A stretch of 64,000 bases of DNA. Origin: Gadus chalcogrammus. Taxonomy: Eukaryota > Chordata > Actinopteri > Gadiformes > Gadidae. The notes under the pieces were generated by a model that did no database searches, was not told where the DNA came from, and worked only from the letters and a program-made list of their open reading frames with translations. The stretch spans positions 10,914,362-10,978,361 of the forward strand of contig NC_079414.1 in the NCBI RefSeq assembly GCF_026213295.1. The letters run 5' to 3'. Position numbers and translations under genes: made by a program. Shown here piece after piece: positions 1 through 11,406 of the stretch (position 1 is the first letter of the stretch; each line of letters begins with the position of its first letter).

Positions 1-315
1 ATCAGTATTTCCAAATTGGGCTATAAAACATCATGCATTTTAGTCAAGAATAATCGTAAAATTTTTAATTAAAATATTTAATGGAAACTAAATAAAAACA
101 TTGTGACGCAAGTATAATACAACGCAATATGCGGGGTTTTTTATGAGCAATAATCATGAATGTAATTTCATGTTTTCTTGGTTGTTAGACAGTTTGAAGT
201 CAATTTGAGTGTCATCAGTGAGAAGGCTCACTGTGTTTGCAATCAAAGCGGCGCAACGCTGGGGCATAAAATAGCCGTCTTTGGGTTGGGCCAATCAACG
301 GACCTCCCAAAACCA

Positions 316-341
316 AAGTGCCCGCCTAAAAGCGGGCACTT
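316..341. repeat. Perfect 10-bp GC-rich hairpin
   Basis: Arms AAGTGCCCGC and GCGGGCACTT flank a six-base loop (CTAAAA). A second 6-bp pairing (ACCTCC at 302-307 with GGAGGT at 346-351) could extend the stem across an internal loop. No gene context explains it. Confidence 0.7.
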
Positions 342-620
342 CGGTGGAGGTGTTTAAATGATGCATCACTATGACAGTAATTAGCATAGCCATGTAAAAT
401 GGCCATATAGTATATGTATATGCAAATATATAAATCAATTGGAATAAACACTTCTAGGGTTAGGGTTTAATTTCCCACTGGGGACACCAAAGTATGCACT
501 CTTTGTAAAACGCTTTGGATAAACGATAGTATAATATTATGCAAGAACACTATCTATTATCACTGTCTATTGAAGCTCACTCTTGTGGTTTGTTAGCTAT
601 GCTAGTAAACACCTCTGTGA

Positions 621-780
621 TACTAGCTGTTTACTATTGGACCCTGCACTTAGTTCTGCATTACTAGCTGTTTACTATTGGACCCTGATTTTAGTTATGC
701 ACTACTAGCTGTTTACTATTGGACCCTGATCTTAGTTATGCACTACTAGCTGTTTACTATTGCCCCCTGCACATAGCAAC
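621..780. repeat. 41-bp minisatellite, ~3.9 copies
   Basis: Four units start TACTAGCTGTTTACTATTG at 621, 662, 703 and 744. The copies differ mainly in the 3' half, and the last is truncated and diverged. Confidence 0.9.
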
Positions 781-2601
781 CACTCCTTTAGCCGCCACTA
801 GCTCTGCTCATAATGAGCCTCCAAGGTCTTTATCGGTTAGCTTAATATTTACAATAAGAAACTTATTAAACAGTCTTGACAGCTTAGGCACCCAGCTCCC
901 CATATCAAATTAGTCTAACTGGGTTTAAAATGTGTTATAGGATTTAGCCCTAATTGGCTCCTCTGTCCTCTGCCAAATTCTCCTCCTCTAACTTCAAAGT
1001 GCTCCAACAGAATCAGCAGTTGATTCATGGGGACAATAATCATCTTTAAAAATATTTTATAAAGCTTAATATTTTACAGAAAATTACCCAGACCTGTATT
1101 TACATGATTTTATTTGCTGCACCTTATTAGCCCCAAAATAAAGTTGGTATGTAAATCACACACATGCATAGAATCAATCCCTGTATGTTGAGCCTGTGGA
1201 ATCCATTTCTCATGTATTGACTGGGATGTTATGCATTGCTATGGTTGTCGATGGGGTGACCTGGTGTTAACCTGGTGGTCATGTGGTAACATGGTAGTGT
1301 GGAAGTAACCTAGAGGTCATCCGCTATCCTCGGTAACGCTATGACGCAAAACACCTTGTATGCTTTAGCTGACTTCAAGCTTACAATTTAAACCGGTCCC
1401 TTTTCTAACATGGCATCCACATGTGTGAGGCAACCTGGGGTTTCTTCTTTCAAAATTGATCCTTTTGTGTTATTTAAAGACAGGGCAGTGAATAGAAACA
1501 GGCAAAGGGGTTGAAGAAGAAAGGGAAAGACATAATGCATAGGACCACAGGTAGAAATCGAATCCAGGTCACTACACAGCGCAGGCCCTCCATGGTTCCT
1601 GCCCCAGCAGGGCACCACTGTGCCCACAAGCCAAAGCCAGACCTCTCAAACAGGGAGAAAACAGTGCCACCTGCTGCGCCAAACACTACATGGTTCACTT
1701 CGACTCTGAAGGCTTGTGCTGTATTTATTGTTCACTGTCGCCTCAAGACCACTAGATGGAAGCAAAGGATCACCAAGTGGGATATCATGGCCCACGCAGT
1801 GGCAATAACACAGAACATCAAGAACATACACAGGCATACAAGAACAGAGAACAGCCTGCATCTACTGTGGTGGTGTGGGATATATTTCCTGCAATTGCTT
1901 CTGTGTGAACTAATTAATCAAATCAGCCTCAAAGCCAGAACCACTAACCAACCAAATGCACAGTCCTCAACACATTCAGTTCAATAAGGATTACAGGTAT
2001 CGAGTAGGAGGTTATTAAACAATCATTCAGCAGAACTATTAACAAATAAAATGATTTTCTTTCCTTAAGTGAGGGTAACTTTGTCTCCACCCTATGTAGA
2101 AAACACATTTTACAAATGTTCTAGCCCTAATACAGCTTATAGGCATTAAGAGATCTAAACAAGAATTCACTTGATTCAAATAATTCCAATAGCTGCTCGT
2201 TTCATGCATTTCGTTTTCATGCAAAACCAATTATGATTGATATGCTTTGATTGTCCTCAGTTTCACTTGCTCAGTAAGTGTCTTTGAATAAAAGCTTCCC
2301 AATGACCTAAACTGCACTCTGTCATTCAGCCCTCAGCAAACTCAAGTGGAGAATTCCCCATGAAGGGGGGCAAGAGTGGATCACAATAAAACGATTCATA
2401 GAGGAAACCATCCCTGGATGGACACACTCGTGGATGGTTGTGTTTCTAGTGGAGGAAGAAAGAAACATTCTAGTGCTATAACTTCATTGAGGCGCTCGCT
2501 ACCTGCAGTATTGCACTAACACAGTGCAGGTTGAATGTAAACGCAAGTGACCGGATAAAGCACACAGAGGTGTGTGGTGCGGCGAGCGTGGGCGGACTCA
2601 C

Positions 2602-2868
2602 GTCAAACTCGTTGAGGGCGGCGGCCAGCTCTCCGATGCCGGCGTGCCCGTGCTTCTCATCCACGGGGGAGTTGGCCTGGGCGGCGCTGGAGATGCCGGC
2701 GATGGCCTCCTGCACCTGCTTGAAGACGTAGTCGCGGTTGGCGCGCGTGGCCGCCACGTCCGGGTGCCGCAGGAAGGCCTGCGAGGCGGTGTAGAGCATG
2801 GTGGCGTTCTTCTTCAGTGCGCCGCGAGCCGCCGCCATCTCGTCCCGACACTGGGGGTCCTTCAGCTC
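2602..2868 (-). CDS. ctnna2: ctnna2 exon 6, alpha-N-catenin residues 196-284
   Basis: The frame gives ELKDPQCRDEMAAARGALKK, then NATMLYTASQAFLRHPDVAA and on to GHAGIGELAAALNEFD. The length is 267 nt (89 codons, phase 0/0). It encodes the end of the N-terminal vinculin-homology region; in the family the vinculin-binding M domain begins soon after. The acceptor is CCCAACAG|GAGCTG after an eight-C run, and the donor GAC|GTGAGT. The exon is markedly GC-rich. The next family segment (the one containing an ERLESIISGAALMADSS-type sequence) is not found at lower coordinates, so the gene continues outside the window. Confidence 0.95.
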
Positions 2869-4052
2869 CTGTTGGGGGGGGCAGCAGGAAGACATTAGAG
2901 CTGGGACGTGGTAGATGACAGCTAGATGTCAATGCCAGTAGGTGTCAGCCCAGACAGATGTTAGCACAGACAGACGTTGGCGCTGATAGATGTTGCCGCA
3001 GGTGGCTGTTTGCAAAGACCGAAGGAGCTGGAGTGATGATGCAACAACTGGAGGTATAAAGAGGAATATAGTGCAAAAAAAGGAAATTCAACAGATATAC
3101 AATAGTGTGGGTTGATGTTTAGCGTGTAGGCTTGGCTTTAAAGGTCAACAATACAATTTCAGAGACCGGTCGTCGATAAAAATGGAACAATAATTTTAAG
3201 TACTCAGCTCTGAACATAATTTCCCATAACAGTTGGTAATATTGAGTTTTTCAGCTGGCATTAATTGCAAAGCTGGTTGAAACATAGCTGAAACTTGGAT
3301 TTTATGAGTTTGACATTTAGGCTGTGTATTACAAATCAGGAGTGATGCAGAATATTGTTCATGAAATCCTAAATAAGGTCCTAAATCCTATATATTGTAT
3401 AAAATGTATGTTATTTTTTTTTTATAAAGATAAAATTGCATATTAAGATTTCAAAGGAACTGCGACCAAAATGTAGTGTGGATGTTTAATTTGTTAAGCA
3501 CTGTATTCCATTTCCCAATTGTATTAATCCGTTCAGATTGTGATACTAATGATACAGTAAGAAAACAGTAAGCTTTGATTTGCTTATCACATTTGTATTG
3601 CCATGGTCTGCATCATGCCTGTGTCTTTGTATCCATGTGTCTGTCCCTGTTTCTTTAATGAGGGACCAGGAGATAGGGACCAGAGACCAGGAGATAGGGA
3701 TCAGAGACCAGTGAGATATGATCCACGATATCAGGACCAGGAAATAAAGACCAGAGGCCATCGGATAAGGAAAATAGACCAGGAGATAGGGACCAGAGAC
3801 AAGGACCAGTGACTAGGAGATAGAGACCGGAGTCCAGGGGATTGGGACCAGGGACAAGGAGATAGGGACCAAAGACCAGGAGATAGGGACCAGGAACTAG
3901 GAGATACAGGAGATAGGGACCAGAGACATGCACCAGTGACAAGGCCAAAGGGACAAGGGACTGTGATAAAGAACCAGAGACCGGGATAAAGGGACAAGGA
4001 CATAAGGACCAGAGATATGAACAAGGGAAAGGGGGTGTGAGCCCAAAGTTAC
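2869..4052 (-). other. ctnna2 intron 5
   Basis: Short intron (1184 nt) between exons 5 and 6. About a third of it is the minisatellite at 3656-4030. A minor imperfect run of TAGATGTYR-like units lies at about 2920-3000. The rest is AT-rich with no other feature seen. Confidence 0.9.
3656..4030. repeat. Degenerate minisatellite, GGGACCAGAGACCAGGAGATA family
   Basis: Irregular array of ~14-21 bp units built from GGGACCAG, AGACCAG and GAGATAG. In ctnna2 sense orientation it is pyrimidine-rich (CTGGTCCCTATCTCCTGGTC type) and begins about 22 nt beyond the exon 5 donor. Unit degeneration increases towards 4030. Confidence 0.9.
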
Positions 4053-4172
4053 CTGCTGTCTGCGAGCTGCCACATAGTTGAGCTTCACCATCTCCTTCCC
4101 AAACTCTTTGAAACGGTTGGCTAGGTCCTGCTCATTGGTCGCATTCTTCACTCCCTCCAGGGCCTCCTCCAC
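4053..4172 (-). CDS. ctnna2: ctnna2 exon 5, alpha-N-catenin residues 156-195
   Basis: The frame reads VEEALEGVKNATNEQDLANR, FKEFGKEMVK and LNYVAARRQQ: exactly 40 codons, phase 0 at both ends. It continues the helical N-terminal domain. EEALEGVKNATNEQDLANRF is alpha-N specific compared with alpha-E. The acceptor is GGCTGACAG|GTGGAG and the donor CAGCAG|GTAACT. Only 16 nt separate the acceptor from a 133-nt dinucleotide tract that is (UG)n in the sense RNA, and a pyrimidine-rich minisatellite starts shortly after the donor. Because the length is divisible by three, leaving the exon out would keep the reading frame. Confidence 0.95.
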
Positions 4173-4186
4173 CTGTCAGCCAGGAG

Positions 4187-4323
<137 letters not shown>

Positions 4324-4497
4324 GATCACCTCCATTATAACACAGTAAGTAACAAAGAAGTCATTACACTTTAGAAGAGAAAAACCCTCCTTCTTATTCT
4401 GAAGTACTTCATGCGAAGATAGTGAAGGCATTTATTAGTGAGTGGTTTAGAGGAAGGGATTGGACCCACTGGTTTGCGAAAAGTCCCGTTACGTTTG

Positions 4498-4632
4498 TGT
4501 ATGAGTGCGCGTGTGTGTGCATGCGTGCGTGCGTGCGTGCATGCGTGCGTGCGTGCGTGCGTGCCTGCCTGCGTGCGTTCGTGCGTGCCTGCGTGCGTGC
4601 GTGCGTGTGTGTGTGTGTTTGTGCGTGTGTCA
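4498..4632. repeat. (GTGC)n / GT compound microsatellite
   Basis: Interrupted GTGC tetranucleotide repeats with CATG and CCTG variants, grading into GT at both ends. Confidence 0.95.
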
Positions 4633-5777
4633 TTATGATTAGCCTACCAAACATAAGTGATGCATGCTATATAAGGAATATGAGATTTATCAGACTCATT
4701 AAGAGGCGGCTATCAAATGTAGCTCTCCAGCTAATGGTAGCGTGATGGTCAGTGCTAAAAGATATATACTAGACTATAACGGCTCCGCCTTGGCTAATCT
4801 ATATGTAAATGCAGGCATACGGTTGGGATGAACTGGGTTCTATAACACTGCAGAGGCCAATAAACAGCGCAGAATGTCCTTTCCTCTGCCTGGTTCCACC
4901 CCCAACGTCCCACATAATGAACCAAAGCCACTACAATGGTGATGCAGAGTAGACTGTCAACTTTATTTTAAAGTAAGCAAGATGAGATCCAAGTTTGACT
5001 GGTAAATGGAAGCACCTCGAGCCTTAACTCATCCAAGATAACCTCTAGTTATCCCATATGTTGGGTATTGTTGACATGTCGGACTTATCTGGGATCCAGC
5101 ATTCCTTCTACGTTATAGCAGACCGTCCTGGGACTGGCGGCAGAGAGCCTCAGCAGGAAACAAAAGGCTGAAGGGGCGGAGTCATGCCTTGTTTCCTGTT
5201 TCGCTGGATAGATATCCTACTGCAGTAAACTCATTTGCGCAAGTGGCTGAAGCCTTCCCAGGAGGATTTATGTAAGTTATTGCTAGGTTACTACAGCTGT
5301 CCGACTTTGTGTTCTCCAGTTACGCGCTTACAGATCCCCGCCTCAAGCAACATAATTGTTTGAAACAAATGTGAAGCGGAATAAAGTAAAAGGCCCCGTT
5401 CCCCCAGATTAGAGCTTGCCTGCTACACAATAGATTAATCCTAAATCTGATGTGTAAGACTAGTAATGAATATATTGTAAATGATGGTATAAGAATATGA
5501 TATGACCTAAGGATATATAAAACATTTCCAAGATGATATCCCATCCACCCAATGCAATACTATACTACACATACAGACAGATGGAAATGTAGAGTTGTGC
5601 TGAGATGACTCGTCTGACAAATACGCAAAGTCTTGTGTTAAAGTATTAGGAAGGCAACACTGCAGCAGATGTCAAATCAAGCCCTCTCTCCCCCGGGTTC
5701 CTTATCTCTGAACCAGCGGGAGCGTCTGCATCGTGTTCGGTGCAGCGGTGTGGGGAGGCGTGGGAAGAGACGATGAA

Positions 5778-6064
5778 GTTTGCACACTAAAGTATACTGT
5801 AGTTTGTGTACATTAAAGTATACTGTAGTTTTGGTACACTATAGTATACTGTTGTTTGTGTCCACCATAGTATACTTTAGTTTGTGTCCACTAAGGTGTA
5901 CTATAGTTGGTGTACACTAAGGTATACGTTAGTTTGTCTACACTAAAGTATATTGTAGTTTGTGTGCACTAAACATACTGTGATATTTATAAAGAAAATA
6001 TAGTCTGTGTACAATAAAGTATACTGCAGTTGGTGTACACTCATTATAATGTAGTTTGTGTCTA
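5778..6064. repeat. ~28-32-bp minisatellite with AGTATACTGTAGTTTGTGT core
   Basis: About nine to ten diverged units sharing TATACTGTAGTTTGTGTAC and CACTAA. Each unit contains a GTATAC palindrome, so the array is rich in local dyads. Confidence 0.9.
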
Positions 6065-6311
6065 CGAATGAGCTGTAAGGGAAGTGATCGTCACAGATGG
6101 TTCCATTTAGAAAACTTCCTACCTCGTGATGAACCGGCCACTTTTAGGTGGACAAACATGATGATGATGATGGAGATAATGATGATTAAGGCAATGAAAA
6201 GTATGCAGTTGATGAAGACAGTTATGTGATAAATAGGTTGATAATGGGGGCGCTTCGGGTTTGATTCCTATTCTACACGTCTCTCCCGCTCTTCTCCAAC
6301 CTGCTCTCCTG

Positions 6312-6508
6312 TCTCTCAGATGATGATGACGACGATGCAGATGACAACGATGATTGTAATGATCATGAAAAAAATTATGATACTGGTAATGACGACAGTG
6401 ACTATGAGGATCAGTATGATGAGGATAACAACGGCGCACACGGTGATGGAACCAGCGAGAACAACGACAATGTGGACGACGACTATGGTGACGAGGAAGA
6501 CGACGTGG
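6312..6508. repeat. Degenerate GAT/GAC trinucleotide tract
   Basis: Runs of GAY codon-like triplets begin at 6319 and continue with substitutions up to seven bases past the exon 4 donor. On the + strand it reads as an uninterrupted acidic frame, open from about 6265 to 6747 including the antisense of exon 4. I treat this as low-complexity DNA rather than a gene. Confidence 0.8.
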
Positions 6509-6515
6509 TACTCAC

Positions 6516-6682
6516 TATCTTCAGGTGCGCCAGCAGCCTCATGACGTCGGCCATGTCGGCCAGGATGAGCAGGCGGGTGACGGCCGAGAGGAGCGCGCGG
6601 GCCGCCCTCACCATGGTGCCGCGCTTCACCGAGGAGCAGGGGTCGTCGGCGAACTCCGACGAGGCCACGCGCATGGTCTCCC
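6516..6682 (-). CDS. ctnna2: ctnna2 exon 4, alpha-N-catenin residues 100-155
   Basis: The exon starts with GG, completing the split glycine, then reads ETMRVASSEFADDPCSSVKR and on to ADMADVMRLLAHLKI. The length is 167 nt (phase 1 in, phase 0 out). This is one of the most conserved stretches of alpha-catenins, in the beta-catenin-binding and homodimerisation helices. VMRLLAHLKI marks the alpha-N paralogue. The acceptor is CTCCCCAG|GGGAGA and the donor ATA|GTGAGT. The exon is strongly GC-rich compared with its introns. In sense orientation a long CA/CACG tract begins about 81 nt upstream, and a GAY/RTC trinucleotide tract lies just past the donor. Skipping this exon would shift the frame. Confidence 0.95.
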
Positions 6683-6761
6683 CTGGGGAGAGGCACAGCA
6701 GGGACCCCCGTCAGCCCACAACACAAGGCCCCCCGCACAGACGCTAGTGTAATGAGCGGTC

Positions 6762-7017
<256 letters not shown>

Positions 7018-7261
7018 CCTTCGAACCATTCTGGTCGAAACCTAAATGCAGAGCTTCAGAGAGTGGCGGCGTCTCTGAACACGTATTGTTCGATTGATAA
7101 TAAGCAGCCCGTGGGACCCTCCCCCCAGACGCTGCCCCCATCTTCCCCAGACGCTGCCCCCAACCCCCCAGATGCAGCTCCCGATCGAGCATGGCCTGAT
7201 GACGGGCTCACTTGTTGACTTGTTTGGGAGCACGACAATCAATATGTGTTGTCGTTGGAAT

Positions 7262-7453
7262 TATTTGTGTGTGCAGGCAGGCACACACACACACAAACAC
7301 ATGCACACACACACACATACTCAAACACTCTCAAACACACTCACACACACACACACAAAGACATATGCACATGCACACACACACTCAAAGAAATACAAAC
7401 TGACTGACACCAAGAGATATAACCACAGACACACCCACACACACACACACGTT
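7262..7453. repeat. Interrupted CA-rich microsatellite
   Basis: AC runs broken by CTCAAA, ATGC and AAAG interruptions. It is older and more decayed than the adjacent pure arrays. Confidence 0.9.
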
Positions 7454-10400
7454 TCACCCGAATGTTAGTGAAGCAGTACCCAGTGTAGCAGCCACCCAAG
7501 ACTAACGGCTGAGGGGGCGGCATGGCTGTGCAGTATGACAACAGAATATATAATTCAATCAGGTCAGGACAAGTGTCTGGTGAGTTGATTAGAGTCTGGC
7601 TAGCCTGAAGTACAGGAGCACTGTTGTCGAACATGGTCCAGAAATGAGAGGGTGAGCCACAGAATCAGAGGATTTAGGAAGTCATTTCCCCACAAGCTTA
7701 CAATTCTATTTTCTGCCATTGGATGTTATTTCATGTATTGTTGAGTAATATCCTAAAACGATAGTACAAATAACAGTTTGCTGGGCTCTAATTGGCTCCT
7801 AATAGGTTTAGGAGAGGACTAATAAAATAAACAACAATGCATTTTTACATTGTTTCATTATTTTTGTCTAATTCAACAATCAGGGATCTACTTCCAGCAT
7901 AGTCGTCTTTTATTGTCTGTAAAAAGTAGCTTAAAGTGTCAGTGAACCCACTGCTTCAGCTGGAATTCGAACACTATGAGATAAAAAAAAGTGAGAGTTT
8001 CATGAAGGAGGTGGGGGCGTGTTATCCCCATGGTTACGACCCACGCCATCTTTGTAATACTTTTTTACATCGTAGTTGTTGTGTACGAGCGCTATAATGA
8101 GCTGTGTTTTACATGAAATGCGCCACCCACTGTAGCATTATTCTATAGGTGTCCAGACCCAGGACATTATATATACCGCTGCTCAGACCCAGCTTCACTA
8201 TCCACACAATGTGGAGTTAGACGAAGTGCCTCGGAAAAGGCACTTTGACAAACGTCACAAAAAAAGACTTTTACCTACGCTCCAAGCAGAGTGGAACGGT
8301 CTCAAAGCATTTTGGGGAATACATAGGATTTTACTTTTTATTTTATATTTATATTTATTTTGACGACCATGTAGACATATTACCACGTTTACAACAAAAG
8401 AAAAAAGGTTTTGGGTTGAATTGCTCTTCAAGCCACAGAGCCATCCGTCACCTACACTTACTGGAAGTTTTGATTGAGTTGAGCAATCTCACCTTACCGT
8501 GAAAGCACTTGCTTTATTCTACATCGGCAATGTCAGCAATAAAAAGCTTAATGGAAATAGGCTTGTTCGTTCCCCTAGGTAGCTCAGAAAATAATAAATG
8601 CACATGCCATATACAGATATAGAGACCAGAGCAGAGTACTGTGCTCTGTCTTTTTTGCGTGCAGTTTGGGTTATTGAAAAGTCTTCTGACTTTGAATCAT
8701 CTGGACTAGCCTTTTTTCTATGATTTTTTTTTGAAGGAGACGGAAAAACAACAGCACTGCGTTTGTCTTTCCAACAGTGAACAGTGAAAAATGTCTGTTC
8801 GGAGGTACTCTCTGTTTTAGACAAGCCATGTCACTGCTAATCTATTTCATGGTTGAAGAGAAGCACTCTGTGCTGTATTGTCAAAGGCTGCCATCAATAG
8901 TACTGGTGGCAAACTGGAGCTGACAGTGCATTATAAAAAGTTGGGAGAACAACATGTGCCTAGCACCACACTTTATGCTGACATGGGGTAACTGAACAGA
9001 AAAAACACATCTATTGTGGGGACAAACCTTTCATTCAAGTGAAGCCCCATCAACTTCTCGCTCAAAGACAAGAACGTTTTAAAGGCATTGGTGATTTTTT
9101 TTATCTCAAAAGTAAAGGCATCATAAAAGTGATGAGAAGCATTTGAAATGGTACACTGCCCCCAACTCTTACATAAACTAGCTGATCGCTTTTTAGAACA
9201 ACAACAACAAGCACAGATACTCGTCTTTAACAATGTGTGGAGAACCAGGGAAATCAGGCTCTTTACATTTACGAGTGTTCAAGCATAGACACAGAGCTTG
9301 AAGTACTGGGTATTATTCAGGGACTGTTAATCGACTCTTCTATCTCTGCTCCCGTCTCTCTTTAACCTGTCGCTGTCTGCTTCAAACCAACCACGCATAC
9401 ACACTGGCCCATCACTGTGGCACGTGTTCACTCCATCACCCAGACATGCAGCCATTCGGGACAAGCTTAACAACCAGAACTGAGGACATGTTCCTCCTGG
9501 CTAAATTATATTTCATGCTCATCTAACATGAGCTGTAGAATGCTGAACATGTGGAAATGTATGTATAATGAGATCCTACACTGAGTGATGTGAAACCAGT
9601 TCAATTTAGTGCAAGCTTTTTGGACATAATGATCACATCAATGCAGCAAATCTGATCTCTTTATTCTTTCAATCTGAGCGCGAGTTTTGATAACCTCTTC
9701 ATAGGTAGCCGCTTTATGGGGCCGTTCATGGGGGTATTCAACTGAGTATATTTCAGCTTCCAATATCACTAGTAGATACAATAATGCTTATTGCTGGGAT
9801 AGTGTAAGAACGGTGTTAGCAGAAAAAGAAAAAAGGCTAGGAATATTTATCCCCTAATAGTACATAATGATTATGACAATTTTTAACAGTTCACATGCTT
9901 ATTGAAACAATGTAGTTTATAGCAGACCCAATCAGACCCTATGGAAGTGTTTATAGGTCGTTGACATACAGTGGTCCCTTCTTGCTATTGGTGCACATAT
10001 TAAGGTGCGTTGAAGTGATTTACTTATTGGGTCATCGACTCAGTATCGTTGCACTGATTATGTTGGCGTTAAAGGAGATTGCTTTCCACTGATTTGTTTA
10101 TATGCTGCTCAAGAAACCCCCTGACTTCAGCTTCAGCGGGAGCCAAGAGGAGGACTTTATGGCCAACAGCTGCTATGGTGCAGAGATAGGGCTTGCTAAG
10201 AGGGACATCACTCATCCATCATTCAGCACTGATGTGAGCTCCATAGAATCAAAGTCGAGCATTGAGTCAATAATCACACTGAATGTTTCAAAGCAAAACA
10301 CATGATCTTTTGTTATTTGGGGAATTTATAGATGAATTATTTCATGATTATCCTTTTAATTTATTTTGAATATAAGTGGACAGGTGTGTGAGCATGAGCA

Positions 10401-10845
10401 AACTTTATCAATGTTACAACTATTTTGTTTCCCTTTTATAACTGGTAGCCCATATTCCTTTTTTTATTTCAATTCCAAACTTAGCAATAAAGTATAATTA
10501 TTCACCGTGTTTCACCACGTTTGTATAGCTGTGCTTTTAGAAGTCCATTTTCTGAACATTATAGTTTGAACCAGGACAAACCCCAGTCCATTACATCGCC
10601 GTTGCATACTAACATAGCCCAGTGTGAAGTCCTTCTGAATGGACATCATCTTTTGGACTATCCGACTGCAACTAAATGTTAGAGGCGGCAGAGGCCAAGT
10701 CAGTACCTCCTTCTAACTTCTATCCAATGAGGAACTTCTATCATATGAGTTGTACAGGACACAGGGCATAATTACCGTGCAGTGACCAATGCTACAACAA
10801 AGGTGACATACTAAGGAAACACAACATCCTCGTGCCGCTCCACAC

Positions 10846-11041
10846 CTTGCTTGCGGACATCCTCCACGGCAGCGATGAGCTCCTCCTTCAGGTCCTGGCT
10901 GTCTTTAGCGATCTGCTCACCCTTCTCCAGGAAGTTCTGGGTGGCCTGCTCCACGGACACGGCCAGCACGTGGGCCTTCTTGGAGCGCCCCTTCTTCTTC
11001 CCCGACGGGCCTTTGTTGCTGGTGTTCACCAGGGTGGTCAC
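10846..11041 (-). CDS. ctnna2: ctnna2 exon 3, alpha-N-catenin residues 35-100
   Basis: The frame reads VTTLVNTSNKGPSGKKKGRS and continues to LKEELIAAVEDVRKQ, then a split glycine codon. It follows exon 2 in phase 0 and ends in phase 1; the length is 196 nt. It encodes a basic linker and the first long helices of the N-terminal vinculin-homology domain, the region that binds beta-catenin in the family. The acceptor is CCCCTTCAG|GTGACC and the donor CAAG|GTGTGG. The SNKGPSGKKKG linker is typical of alpha-N-catenin; the alpha-E paralogue differs here. It is separated from exon 2 by about 21.9 kb, the longest fully contained coding intron. Confidence 0.95.
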
Positions 11042-11392
11042 CTGAAGGGGTGGGAGGGATCACGTGGTCAGTCACATGATCAAGGCACTGGCCAATCAGC
11101 ACTGTAGCCAGGGCTGCTTTACAATACATGTGGGGAAAGTAGGAACCATTCATTTGCAAAGAAAACTGTACGCACACAAGTGAACCCTGGACAAAACTAG
11201 TAGTTGTAGTTTGTTTTTTGTCCATTAGGAAACAATTTTCCAAATATAATTAATTTATGCATTGTATCTTTAGAACTGAACCTGTCAAATCCCTGTTTGA
11301 CAAATCAGATTGTGAATTAGCCTATTATTTTCACACACCTCAACTGTGTAAAAAAAAGAACATTCGTCTACCTAGGATAAGTTAACGCTCTT

Positions 11393-11406
11393 CTCCGTCG
11401 ACGGAG
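11393..11406. repeat. 14-bp perfect palindrome CTCCGTCGACGGAG
   Basis: Self-complementary with no spacer and a central GTCGAC. It stands alone in AT-rich intron sequence. Confidence 0.8.

Larger units (their letters stand above)
1..2601 (-). other. ctnna2 intron 6, downstream part (partial)
   Basis: Non-coding AT-rich DNA after the exon 6 donor; the far end is outside the window. It contains a GC-rich hairpin at 316-341 and a 41-bp minisatellite at 621-780. A short box-B-like GAAATCGAATCC at about 1555 is too isolated to call a SINE. The 158-codon + strand frame at 1511-1987 has no recognisable protein character. Nothing else is supportable. Confidence 0.7.

Noticed and set aside
454..470. 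TAGGGTTAGGG telomere-like motif
   Set aside because: Fewer than three units; chance occurrence.
1511..1987. 158-codon + strand frame
   Set aside because: No motif, no splice context and a biased composition without similarity I recognise; chance open frame in intron 6.
3656..4030. CRISPR-like array of short direct repeats
   Set aside because: Units are contiguous and degenerate with no unique spacers, in a vertebrate intron; a minisatellite.
6254..6275. Box-B-like GGGTTTGATTCC
   Set aside because: No A box at the right spacing and no SINE tail; not enough to call a SINE.
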